A stretch of DNA of 64,000 nucleotides from Desarmillaria ectypa. Lineage: Eukaryota; Basidiomycota; Agaricomycetes; Agaricales; Physalacriaceae. The stretch spans positions 2,480,001 through 2,544,000 of the forward strand of contig JAUDYN010000005.1 in the NCBI GenBank assembly GCA_030407005.1. The letters run 5' to 3'. This document shows positions 46,841-57,986 of this stretch, in pieces. How positions within the stretch are numbered: position 1 is the first letter of the stretch; each line of letters opens with the position of its first letter. The notes under the pieces were generated by a model. It did not search any database and had not been told where the DNA came from. It saw only the letters and a list, made by a program, of their open reading frames with translations. The position numbers and the translations under genes are program-made.

Positions 46841-48695
46841 TGTGGCGTACTATACGCACCCGAGGTAATTTGTATCTTGTGTGCTTTCATACTTTTAATC
46901 GTATCTATCCATATTGTTATTATCATCTACTTGGCATATTCCTGACAATGATCACGAAATTAATCAAGACTTCGCCCTCCATGTTTCGCTTAAAATCGGG
47001 CATCTCGCTAGGTTACCGGTATTGGAATACACGGCGGCGGCAAACTCGCAAGAACGATCAGGACCTTCTTGGGATACGCGCGTTACGCGTAGTACAGTAC
47101 AAAATGTGATAATGCATGCGATGAGGTGACTCCCGACCTCGTTCGCGGGGATTTATGCACAAGATGTAATAGATCATAATGCATACTGTTGCCGAAGATT
47201 TTTGGCAGGGATATGCATTATCACATTCAAACATGCCTGGTTTGGAGCATATGTATACTCATGCACTTGCCAAAATACCGTATACATTAGCCCAAAACTC
47301 ACTGAAGCTCGTGCCGTTAGGATTAAAATACAAATCCGTAGGAAATGAAGCAGACAAGAAGATACCCGAATTAGGTACGGCAGGGTCCGGCACATCACAC
47401 TATCACGGAGATGTCACGTCTTGTAACAAAATGCCCATGCATACAATGTGATCATGCATAAGCTGAAGCAGCTCCCGACCGTATGCATTATCACATTTTG
47501 TACTGTATATGGAATGCGACGTAGTGCGCCATATGTCAACACTTCCGGATCCTTAGCGACGGCTTATTAGCTTCCGACCCTTGTCCCTGGACTTGAAAGG
47601 TACCTCTCGGCCCCCTCTACAAGAAGCTTCTCGTAAGACAAGTATTTGTTTTGACGTCCGCCCTAATTCCAAAATCGCATCACGGAACCAAGCATTCTTA
47701 GTCTATTCGTGGAAGCAATTATATTCGGGCCACTTAAATCTCTATTGTCGCTGGGTTGTATGCCGCGTAAGCACTGTTTAATCTCATTCCGTCTTTCTTA
47801 ATATCAATACTGCATAGGTTTTACTACCATACATCTCTGATCCAGATCTTGCTTTAATTATAATTCTTCCCGAACAGAGCAGAGTGGTTGAAGCTCTGCC
47901 TAATCCCTTGTGGCCCAAACAATGTTTGCTTCCATCCCGGCCATTACGCATTGCACCTCCTTCCTTTTTGTATTTTAATTCATTTCGACAGGACGCATGA
48001 AGCAGCGGTTATTAAAAAGAAGAGGTTCTACAGCGAGGGTAGCATCAAATCCTTCTGACCTCACGCCCAGTCCACAAAGAGTTCACCGTCTACATACAAA
48101 TGTACGTGGCCCTACCGAGCTTATAAGGAGCAGTAGATCACTAAGTGAAATACTCTGCAGCCCCCCAGTTCATCATGTGCTACCGCAAAATTGATTCGAC
48201 AAGATACTCTTGTGGACACGACACCCCTCATGGCGATCAACGGGTATATTGGACTCTAACCATCACCGTCATAATAACTGAGCCTAGTCTATGACGTCTG
48301 CAGATCGATTGCAACTCCACGAGATGCAGATACAGCTCGGCCCATCTGGCCAATTGTCACGACTGCAAGAGTACTTGCAAGCAATGGTTGGTCGTCCATT
48401 ACTTTATCCCACCCGCAGGCTCGCTAATGATTGTCTGGACAGGCTGCGGCCCTCACAGAACGTGGTCACAAAGACGGCTCATTCACTTTGCTATCACTGC
48501 TCACTGCCCGCTGCGTAGTAATATCGAGCCGACCGATACTTTGTATTTTCAAGGACACGCTAGGCGCTTATGTTTTCGTTTTGCTTTTGGAGAGAGGTTA
48601 TTAATAGATTCGTATCTAATCTACGCACGTGGCTACCTAATTATAAAGGGGGCAATAATTCGCAATTTATCCTGTCAACTCTCTTTTTAGCAGCC
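46841..48695. other. Intergenic region holding a small inverted-repeat element
   Basis: Apart from the element at 47095-47505 no gene is supported. Plus-strand frames at 47581-48690 lack motifs. The right end is the URC4 upstream region. Confidence 0.45.
47095..47505. mobile_element. MITE-like element with TA target duplication (Tc1/mariner type)
   Basis: A 23-bp perfect terminal inverted repeat (47095-47117 and 47483-47505), beginning CAGTACAAAATGTGATAATG, is flanked on each side by TA (47093-47094 and 47506-47507). The element is 411 bp and has no transposase frame. TA duplication and a CAGT start are typical of Tc1/mariner/pogo elements. Inside, related palindromic pieces recur (AATGCATA at about 47179 and TATGCATTATCACATT at about 47211), so subterminal hairpins are likely. 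It is probably mobilised in trans. Confidence 0.7.
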
Positions 48696-50295
48696 ATGAA
48701 CGTCAGTGCAGATCTATCGTTGCCTCAAAAAGCCCAATATCTGCTAACTCTCCCTGCCGTTCGTGAACGTTGCGCGCGTGTATTCGATCTCGCAAAGCAA
48801 GGGAAGCTTCAGTACTTTGATTATCATGCCGACAAGGAGGGAGTTATAACGGAGTTTTGCAGCGGGATCATTGCTGTGAGTCGAGAACAGAGACAGTATT
48901 CACATTCATTTAAACGGTCGCTTCCAGCGTGATTTCGGAACGAATTACGATAAGGTCCGCACCTTTTATCAACGATGTTAAACGACTAATACCCCGTAGG
49001 TACCCCCTCACGGACGAATTAGCCATTGCAATATCGGACGAGATCGAATCACACCTTTGGTCCAACAATGGACTGCTTCAGTCGATACTAAAGAGGCATG
49101 CAAGCGTCTCGTCGACCTCTTGGTGACATCTACTCTCCTGGATGCCGGCGCAGGCAAAGACTGGGCCTACACGGAGCATTCCTCGGGAGAACGATATTCG
49201 CGATCTGAAGGCTTGGCCATCTGCTACTTACACATGTTCACGGAGGGATATTTCTCAAGCAATCCAGAGCAACCGCACCAAGTCGATGGTACAATACTCC
49301 GTCGCATCTAGACCATCATATTACATGCTGAAACTAATTCATAGCGGAAGCTTTGTCCAAGGTCACCGTCGACTCAATGGCGAAGCATATGCAGGTCGAT
49401 GCGACCAATCCCCTTGTCGGTCTCGATGGCCGTACTTCCCTGCTTATCAATTTTTCCAAGGCTCTTACCGCCAGTCCTAAATTGTTCGGGCCCGACGGAC
49501 GGCCGGGAAACATGCTCGGTAAACCCTATAACCTTGAAACTATAACCTTTTCCCGAGCTTGTTTTGTTTTACAGATTTCTTGGAATCTGAGTCAATTGTC
49601 GAAGGATCCATTCGAAAAGTCCCAATTGCCGCGCTCTGGCAAGTTTTGATCGACGGTCTCAATCCCGTCTGGCCTGCGTCGCGTACAACCCTTGCCGGTG
49701 TTTCTTTAGGTGACGTCTGGCCTTGTCCCGCCCTTAAACCTACTGCGTTTGCAGAAGCAGATGATCTAGTTCCCTTCCACAAACTCACACAATGGATGAC
49801 GTATTCCGTTATCGAGGCAATTGAGACGGTGATGAAATGGGACATCGTCGGCAAGGAAGACCTGACGGGGCTGCCTGAATATCGCAATGGTAGTATACAC
49901 TTTGTGCCTCGTACTTTTTGGATTCTCACGAATATGCAGGTGGTCTCTTGATCGATCTGGGCGTCATTACACTTAAGCCAGGTGTCCTGTCGACAGACCC
50001 GCTCTCTCTATTGCCCAAAGCCGCAGCTTCGCATCCGGCGGTGGTGGAATGGCGCGCTCTCACTGTTATCATCCTGTAGGTAACCTGGCATTCCAACTTC
50101 TCCGTTCTCATACTCCTCGCTAGGGATAGAATTGCCGATAGCATTCGCGCCGAGTTGGGTCTCACGCCTAATGAACTTAATCTGGCCCAGATCCTGGAGG
50201 GTGCCACCTGGAAGGGTGGGCGAGAGATAGCGAAACAAAAACGTGAAAATGGAGGTCCACCACTCGACATCGAGAGTGACGGGACAATGTTTTGA
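48696..50295 (+). CDS. URC4: URC4-like uracil catabolism protein (DUF1688)
   Basis: ATG at 48696-48698 (MNVSADLSLPQKAQYLLTLP). Conserved motifs: VRERCARVFDLAKQGKLQYF, RDFGTNYDK, VPPHGRISHCNIGRDRI, TLLDAGAGKDWAYTEHSSGE, VGLDGRTSLLINFSKALTAS, GPDGRPGNM joined to DFLESESIVEGSIRKVPIAA, LWQVLIDGLNPVWPASRTTL, DLVPFHKLTQW, TGLPEYRNGG, HPAVVEWRALTVIILDRIAD and ILEGATWKGGREIA. The stop is TGA 50293-50295 after DIESDGTMF. Motif order and length match fungal URC4, one of the genes needed for the URC pyrimidine degradation route. The exact reaction is not established from the sequence. No other URC gene is in the window. Confidence 0.92.
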
Positions 50296-50436
50296 GACTG
50301 CCTTGAAGACCTAAGAAGTATCAAAGATTACCATTACAGATGTGTCATTTACTTGTAGTGCCCGGAAATACAATAAGTTATACAATATCTCCGCAGATAG
50401 CTCTCTTGAAACACGGAGGAGCTCTTTTGAAAGATA

Positions 50437-52977
50437 TCATCGGTGTCTGAGTTCCTTTGCAAGTCGCCAACTCAACACAAATGCAATCAGTGCTGCTATG
50501 CCGCCGATCCTGATAGGGAGTTCGCTTACTGATATGGTACAATGATTTCCAGGGGACACTCACCGGAACACATACACCACCGAATTCGACCCTTCAGCTG
50601 CAGTCGTGACAATGGCAGCCTCGGCTCCGTTTTCTGCGGAGCTGGCGTCACTCGCTACCCTGGTATCTTTGTCGAAGACAGCGAAAATAATGGATGAGAC
50701 GCCCGTTACAAGGAACTGCGGTATCACAACAAATATGTTATGAATTCCCTGAATTTTTATATTAGGTTCACGGGTAGGAGATAAAACACAGGACCTACCA
50801 GGATGATGCCCGCTTTTGCGCTCAGGTCTTCGGTAGTTACCCCTTCTCCTGTTTCTCCAATCTCAAGATCCGGTCGTCGCCGTCCGACTAACACGGCATT
50901 CTCACCCTCTTCTCCGTCCTCTTCATCCAAGTCAGCACGATTCCCAGAGATGTCGGCCCTACTGACTCCAGCATCGGGATTACGCATCAGCCTTGCTCTT
51001 GATGATTCTCGATCTTGGAGGTCCGATTCGGCATCAGAGTCGGCATCGTGTTCTGGATCCTCAAACACTACCTCTTCCACCCCTGCATTGAAAGACCTTG
51101 TGTCCGTGAGCATTATAGCACCCGCATCACCGGCACCAGACGTTGGCTCCGTCAATATGGCTTCACCTAACTACACGATGTAAGTAGAAAAACATGACTG
51201 AGTTGCCCGACTCCACAGAACGAACCAATGCAAATGGAGCCCATTGAACGACAGCCCACGAGAACCCCGTCACAGTTATCAGAAAGGTTGCGCCCTTGAC
51301 TGAGGATGTAAAGCTTAACCTTATGATTAACAAACCCGCCTGAAACATGAATGTAGAAACTCACAAAGTGCCCAGCATGCATCCAGCAAACACCGCGTGG
51401 CTTATGGCCCATAGGCTAGCTAGATGCACTTTGATCGCGTCGGGAATGCTCCATGACGCCCGAAACCTCCCTGCCGCAGTACGACTCGGCATATACCCAT
51501 TCGCCTCATCCTGCGCCCGGGCGTCATCGTATCTGGCATTAAGATGACGGGCTGGTTTGCGACGCGTTTTGACGACAAAAAAAGGGAGAATAACATTCAC
51601 TGAGAGTGCCAATATTGAGGAGAAGAAAAGAGCCCGAGACCCTAGACGCGTAGACTCCGCCTCCAGTGCATCTGCGTCGTCCTGTCTTAAAATGACTGTA
51701 GAATTGATTAAACCCAAAGTTGAAGGGCCGATGGACTCCGTAAGGAGTAGAGAAGTATAATATTCTCGTTTGTGAAGGTCTCCGATGTAAAGTGTGGTAT
51801 AGAAGAGCAGCGGAAACCAAGAGATCCAGGTGCTAGGGACGAAAATGTCAGCGCGACGGCAATAAAAGGACCATAAACAATCACAAGAATTGTATCATGC
51901 ACTATGTAATGGCGATGCTGCATTAGCGCGAATGGTAGGGGCGAAATATTTGACTGACAATTTGTTTAATTACTCTAGGCAACGTCCGAATATTGGTAAA
52001 TATCGTCTTGAATTGCTGGATGAATGTTTGGATGAGCGGGCTGAAGGGCCGAACATCAGGATTATGATACAATTGCAAACGGTAAATGTAGTTACCCTTT
52101 GGGGCCCGGTGCTGTTGTGAAGAGAACTCTCTCCTTGACCAAAAGGGCCATTGAAACGTGCCCGGCAAGCAGAAGGAAGCTAACAATGATACTGAAAACC
52201 TCAAGTTCGGCATGGCCAAGATACGGCAGAAGAGAGGGAAGGTCCAGGTTACCGCTAAATATGGAGTATATGAATTGCCGGCAGGTGTAGGTAACATAGA
52301 CTCACAAGAAAAAGCCGATGACACTTCCTAGACTGAACATTGCGGCCGCCCAGGCATTTGCGGCTGGTTGCTGTGAGGCTGGCAAAGTGTCAACGAGAAG
52401 GGCACGGTCCACGGCCATGACTGTATGTTACTATGATGAAATCAAGTTATGCAGGGCAAATATAATAATACCTGCATTGATACTGAAATCGATAAAGTAT
52501 ATCGAGAGGACGCCTAGCCAGACTACCAAAGATTGCTGTCCGCGGTAATGAGCATGGTCTTCCCCGAAGGCGCGGCGAACTCACCTTTGACGTGAACCAG
52601 GCCCCAACCTGTCTCGTCCATCCCAATAAGAGCATCGCAAAAATGCATATCAGTACACCCCCTATCATATATGGTCGTCGTCTTCCCCACCTCGATGTGC
52701 ACCCGTCGGCGAGGACACCAATTAGTGGCTGCACGATCAAGCCAGACAGAGGTCCCGCTACAAAGACCATGGCCATGGTGGACTTTGAGAGACCAAGAGA
52801 GAGCAAATATGGCGACCCATAAGATTGTTCTACAGACCAGAAAAGCTGAATGCCTAGAAAGCCGATGGTGAGGATGGGTAAGTGAAGGTGTTTAGGACCG
52901 TAAATGTAGGCGTGTCCAGTGAGTCTGCCAGCATTGACTTCATTTGTGCCTAGAGAAGTAAAGCTTCCACCGGTCAT
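50437..52977 (-). CDS. Sucrose/alpha-glucoside transporter-like MFS protein (SUT type)
   Basis: ATG at 52975-52977 (MTGGSFTSLGTNEVNAGRLT). First membrane helices: LPILTIGFLGIQLFWSVEQS and YLLSLGLSKSTMAMVFVAGP. The signature loop GVLADGCTSRWGRRRPYMIG matches the GPH/SUT RRRPY motif. Later exons give VMAVDRALLVDTLPASQQPA, ANAWAAAMFSLGSVIGFF, TFLITVTGFSWAVVQWAPFA and AGIILGIHNIFVVIPQFLVT, ending GGIAALIAFVLSWRLAKELR at TGA 50437-50439. A long acidic cytosolic loop (about 50830-51130, DPEHDADSDAESD) lies between helices. It resembles S. pombe Sut1 and SLC45 proteins, which import sucrose, maltose or related sugars with protons. The exact substrate cannot be read. Confidence 0.87.
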
Positions 52978-53763
52978 AGCGGCCTGGCCAGTATTAGGAC
53001 GTTTTGGGCAGCGAAAGCGCCGTTGCCGTCTTGAATGTCGTTGATGTTGTTGGTGTCGTCGACAGAAAATGTAGTGCAATTTTACATAAGTAATTATTGA
53101 ATATAAAAGGAAATTAGTACTCACGAGTCTGCTTTCGAGTCGATTATATTTCTAACTTCAATTATATTTCGTGGATGGAAAACTGGAAAGCTAGCGGCAT
53201 CCTATGGTGTCCTTATTTGATTTAACACGTCAAATAAGCAGGCGAATACTTCGCTCCCTATCAGCACCAGCGGCATCCGCTGAAGTCCAGAAGTACTGTC
53301 ACTTCTAAGTATAGGCGACCGTTGACTGACTTCCTCTCCCAGGATCATGTTCCCTCCCCCTCAATTGCGAATATTTACAAGTTATTGGAGCACCGTCTGC
53401 GATGTTCGCCTTCGTAGCTATCATCGCTCAAGTCGTGGCCCTCTAGGCCCCACAGTTCGTTTCCAGTCACGACTCGAATCCTTTTTGATAGCCTTCCTCC
53501 GTCCATCCGTCGTCCATTACGACGCCGGACGGCTTCTCTTTGGACGCCAGAACAACATCGGCATCTCGGCCTGGTTGCCTTTCTCGAACTTGTGTACTTT
53601 TGGGGGTCCTTTCTTATCCGCTTTTCATATGAACCCGATGGCGGCCATCTAAGAATACAAGGATCCATCCTTCAGGCTCATTCTTCCCTCTGCGATCTTT
53701 GCTTTACTGCGTTGATCTCCCTTGACCGTAGCATCCTACCTTTCCTCAATTTTCACTTTCAAT
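52978..53763. promoter_or_regulatory. Divergent promoter region between two transporter genes
   Basis: 786 bases separate the starts of the SUT-like (minus) and MCT-like (plus) genes. Overlapping frames at 53347-53668 carry no motif. Shared regulation is possible but is only inferred from the orientation. Confidence 0.35.
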
Positions 53764-55715
53764 ATGTCCCATAGTTCTTATACGACACACACGTCGATCT
53801 CGGATACAGAAAAAAATGACCACGAACACATCGCGCCGCTGGACGGAGGAATGCAGGCATGGATGACTGTTGCTGGATCGTAAGTGTGGCTCGACTTGGT
53901 CGTGGCTCATTCATTCAGTTGTAATATAGCTGGATGATTCAGTTTTGCACACTGGGGTGGGTGGAATTCAGTGTTCAATGAATGCCATAAATGCTGAGCT
54001 TTCTTTCAGATATATCAGCGCCTTTGGCGTTTATCAAGACTATTACACCCGCAACTTCCTTTCCCAAAAGTCACCATCTGAAATCAGGTTTCCAACTTTT
54101 CTCTCTTGTGTTTCTTCATGTTCATGCTACGTGTCAGTTGGATAGGTAGCTTTCAGCTCTTTATGCAATATGCTCCTGGAATACTCGTTGGCCGAGCCTT
54201 CGACTCTGGTTATTTGTATGGCCTTCTCTGCTTCTACATTCTCAGGGCTCATTCTATTCCTAGTCATTACATGATTGCTGTCGGATCCTTCATCCAGGTG
54301 GTATGCACATTCATGCTGTCCTTGACGCATCATGGCCAATACTATCAAGTAAGTTCTCTACGCATGCTGAATAGAGCATCATTAAAGCCTTCAATCAGGT
54401 ATTTCTTTCCCAAGCTGTGGGCATCGGGTTTGGTCAATCTCTTCTATTTCTTCCATCTCTCAGCATCATCGGGCACCATTTTAAAAGGCGTCGAGCGTTT
54501 GCCACTGGTGTTGCCGTAACGGTTAGTAAAATACCTTCCGTGTTAGTAATTATTGTGGTTGATGATCATCTACGCAGGGTGCATCGTGTGGTGGTATAGT
54601 GTGGCCTGTTATGTTGAATCATCTGGGGCAGCATACGTCATTCGCAAATGCGATCCGTGCCACGGGTGGCGTAGTGGCGGCCTTGCTCTTCTGTGCCAAT
54701 TTGATGATGCGCACGACACGGCGAGCTCCTAGTGCGCACGTAGGTGGTGACATTCGCATCGTGAAAGATATCCTTAAGGATGGTGCCTTTATGGTTTCTG
54801 TGGTTGGGTCGGTCTCGCTTCTTGTTCTACTGATGTGTCTCTGATTCTGAAAACCATACATTTAGAGCGTGCTTCGTTTGTTTGGGGTTTTTCTTTCCTT
54901 GTGCATCATGAACCTTCTAGCTGCTTATTTTTAAACTGACATGTCTCTCGTTCAGATTTCTATCTGCAGCTTTACTCCATTGACAAAGGAATCAATCCGA
55001 ACTGGGCTTTCTATACTGTGCGTATGCTTTACACGCGTACAACATTCATTTCTCACCGGTCGGCAAATAGCTCGCGATATTAAATGCAGGCAGTGTCCTT
55101 GGTCGCCTCCTTCCCAACTTCTTCGCGGACCATATTGGGCCGTACAACATGATCATTCCTTGCATCGCCTTCACGTCCTTCCTGCTTTTCGCACTCCTTG
55201 GCAGTGATATCAAAGATGTAACGGGTATCGTGGTATTCGCACTGGCCTACGGATTCTTTTCCGGCTCATGTACGTGCTGCTATCAGTTATGAATCTTGCG
55301 AAATGAAATAATCTACTCCCATCTCAGACTATTCGCTTATTCCCTCTCTGATATCTTTGCTAGCCAAGAATATCAGCGAACTTGGGTCAGTGTTTCCTAC
55401 TCTGACGAGAAGCCCTCCGCTTAACACTTTCTACAGTACACGGATGGGCGTGGCTTTTTCGTGTGTTGGTTTGTTCATGCTCTTCGGGTCACCTATCGAT
55501 GGAGCGCTTTTGCGTACTGATAAAACCGATTCGTATGCTTGGAGTCTATGCATTGCATTTTGCGGCGTAAGCTATTGATGTCTCTTTCCATTTCACGATG
55601 TTGATGGGTTTCCTAGGCAATGGTGTTTTGCGGTGCGGCCACTATGATTCTTTCTCGTGCACTGTTCGTCCACAACGGAAGACACAAAACCTTGGGCCGT
55701 GGTCAATTGATATGA
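53764..55715 (+). CDS. Monocarboxylate transporter-like MFS protein (MCT/MCH type)
   Basis: ATG at 53764-53766 (MSHSSYTTHTSISDTEKNDH). The family start HIAPLDGGMQAWMTVAGS is spliced through a 27-nt microexon (53930-53956, SWMIQFCTLG) into YISAFGVYQDYYTRNFLSQK, an excellent match to fungal MCTs. Later helices: WIGSFQLFMQYAPGILVGRA, GIGFGQSLLFLPSLSIIGHH, FKRRRAFATGVAVTGASCGG, FYLQLYSIDKGINPNWAFYT, LGRLLPNFFADHIGPYNMII and MGVAFSCVGLFMLFGSPIDG. It ends HKTLGRGQLI at TGA 55713-55715. About ten short exons. Probable plasma-membrane transport of monocarboxylates or similar; fungal members often have unknown substrates. Confidence 0.87.
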
Positions 55716-57263
55716 TGGAAACATGAGGAGCAGAATATAGTTCATTAGCACATCGTGCGGGGAACTTTAATATCTTACGAATTTAACGACATTATCATGA
55801 TAAAGTCAATGATGCACGACTTTGTACCCCTTCCTTCACGGAGCTTACTTTCGCAAGACGCTGCTAACTGTGGGGCACATCATAAATAAACACTTTGATC
55901 CACTGCAAGAATAAAAAAATACTGAGGCGTATACACGCAACAATACAGAACATTATAAACTAATGAGGTTTTATACCCATAAAGTATATGGTGTGAAGAA
56001 AGTAGGAACCAACAGTCAGTAATTTAGGATGAGAAACCGTGGCCATCGTGGAATCAGTTGACTTTGGCCTTCTTGGTAAAAACAGAAGTAGTCAGCGCCT
56101 CATTTCTTGTTGATGGTGTTCTGTAAGGGGACAGAAATCTGAGTGGTAAAGGTAGCGGAAGCAGTGGATGAAGTGGATCGGAGTTCGGGGTGTTTTTGCA
56201 AATATGCCTGTGTGCATCAGGAGTGACCATGACGGACGAAAAATGCATCAACCAATATTATCTGTTGAGCAGAAGAAAGGAGCATGGGGATTGGACAAGA
56301 CATACAGAACGACGATTCTTATTAATCCGGCCCTGTTCTTCTCTGGTCAGCTTCCGATGAATAGCGCTAAAGCGAAGAACTGAGTGCATATGGTGTAGGA
56401 GCGATCCGATAACGTACACACATCCATGCTCCTTGACCATTTTATTGAACTTCTTTCGCATGTCAGGAACCGGGTGGAATTTGACGATCTCTTCCGTGAC
56501 CGGCCCCTTCCTGGTGTCGACAGATGCGAGATGCTTAAGGAAAGTACTCTCTGCCTGATTAGATTGATTGGTCAATTTTACAGGTGACCAGCTTAGAAGC
56601 TGATTGCACTCTCATAGTCACGAAGGGCTTGCTGCGAGACGGACGCAAAGCTGCGACAGTCTACAGAGTCCTCTAGGCCCCTTCCGAAGTGTCCATGGCC
56701 TCTTGAAGGGCCGAAGATATCGTCATACAAGTAATCAATGCCCCCGCGAAATATTTAAGGTAGTGTAGATTGAACGATGAAGAAGGATAAGGAATCGATG
56801 AAACGTCTCGGTGGTAAATTGTCAACGTCAACAGCAACCCCTTTAAAAGACGTGACCGCGTTGTTGACGTTTGTTGTCAATACACGCCACTTCCGCGTCG
56901 ACATGCAGGAGCCAATGAGTATCGAATCAAGTCCTTTGCACGATAGTCAAATAGTAAAATATACGGTGGGTCAAAGCGTTAATATTTAATCAAAGACCTT
57001 CGATATCACTCAAGTGGAGCGTCCCAGGTCCCAGTGACTCTTGAAGGACTCGGAGGCTCTCCAAGAGTATCGACGCCGGTGAAGTGAACGACGGCGTCGC
57101 GAGTGAGACGGCGTGTACACAATTGTGTCAGAGCCGTCAGCGATACCGTCTATACTGGTACAATTCATGGAGGATTCCGCCAGCTTGTAACCCTTGATTT
57201 TCGTCAAAATTACATCCGGGCTAGAGATAAAATTAGAAACAAGAAATGAAAAAGTCTCCACTC
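55716..57263. other. Intergenic region, possible tiny minus-strand gene
   Basis: No recognised gene. A minus-strand reading (ATG near 56619, MRVQSASKL, then a ~35-nt intron and AESTFLKHLASVDTRKGPVT, FHPVPDMRKKFNKMVKEHG) could encode a protein of about 60 residues, but the introns are marginal and no family is recognised. Confidence 0.3.
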
Positions 57264-57907
57264 TTACTGTGTCCCAACTGTCTCTTCTTCCTGGTCTTCT
57301 TCATCGTCCTCCTCGTCATCGGCATCAGGTAGTTCCATGCCGAGATTTTCGAGGAGGTTATCCATGGCAGCAGCGTCCTGCTAACAGTCAGCGTGGGCCA
57401 GGAAACAGCACAATGTACAAACCCAGACTATGAGAATAGGTGCTGAACTAGTTTTCGCATACGCGTGCAAAAGGTTGTGTACACAGTCATCGTCTGATTC
57501 TTCTCCTGTGCCGCTAAGAACAACACTGAAAATGGCGAACAAGGGTTGAATTGTAAGTGGAGCCTACCAGGAAGTATCAATCTCGATTCCAAGACTATTT
57601 GCGAGAGGCGCTGCAGTTGCCACGGCGGGAATGCAGGTACCCGTATCACTGTTCGGCATGCATGATACAATGAAGCCTAGGCTGTGGTTACCAAAAACCT
57701 GAACTGCCTTAGTCTCTCGAAGTAACCATGTTGTGAGATGCTAACCTCTGGGATACAGTGACCAGCCCTATGATGTCCAATAGGCGTCAAACCCGGACGA
57801 TGAAGAGATGGCGTTTCCGCATTGGTGATTATGTAGACCGTGTTCTCGATTGCAAATGCAGACGCAGCGAGAAGGAGGGGCACGAGTGTCTTAAAGAGAG
57901 TCGGCAT
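57264..57907 (-). CDS. Secreted histidine-phosphatase-like (phosphoglycerate mutase superfamily) protein
   Basis: ATG at 57905-57907 gives a signal peptide MPTLFKTLVPLLLAASAFA. Four exons follow in phase: VYIITNAETPSLHRPGLTPI, GHHRAGHCIPE; VFGNHSLGFIVSCMPNSDTG, TCIPAVATAAPLANSLGIEI, DTSC; DDDCVHNLLHAYAKTSSAPI, LIVW; and QDAAAMDNLLENLGMELPDA with an acidic tail to TAA 57264-57266. The layout (first strand, 'TAAPLANSLG', 'ILIVW') is that of the histidine phosphatase fold, but the catalytic RHG is replaced by TNA, so enzymatic activity is doubtful. About 165 residues with conserved Cys, as in small secreted proteins. The function is unknown. Confidence 0.6.
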
Positions 57908-57986
57908 TTTGGTGAATGAGTGTGAGGAGCAAAGAGTGAACGAGATTCAGCGTGACCTCAACTTAGCAATCTGCCGTGAATGGGTC

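Noticed and set aside
53347..53668. Plus and minus frames upstream of the MCT-like gene
   Set aside because: They lie in the divergent promoter, lack motifs and contradict each other.
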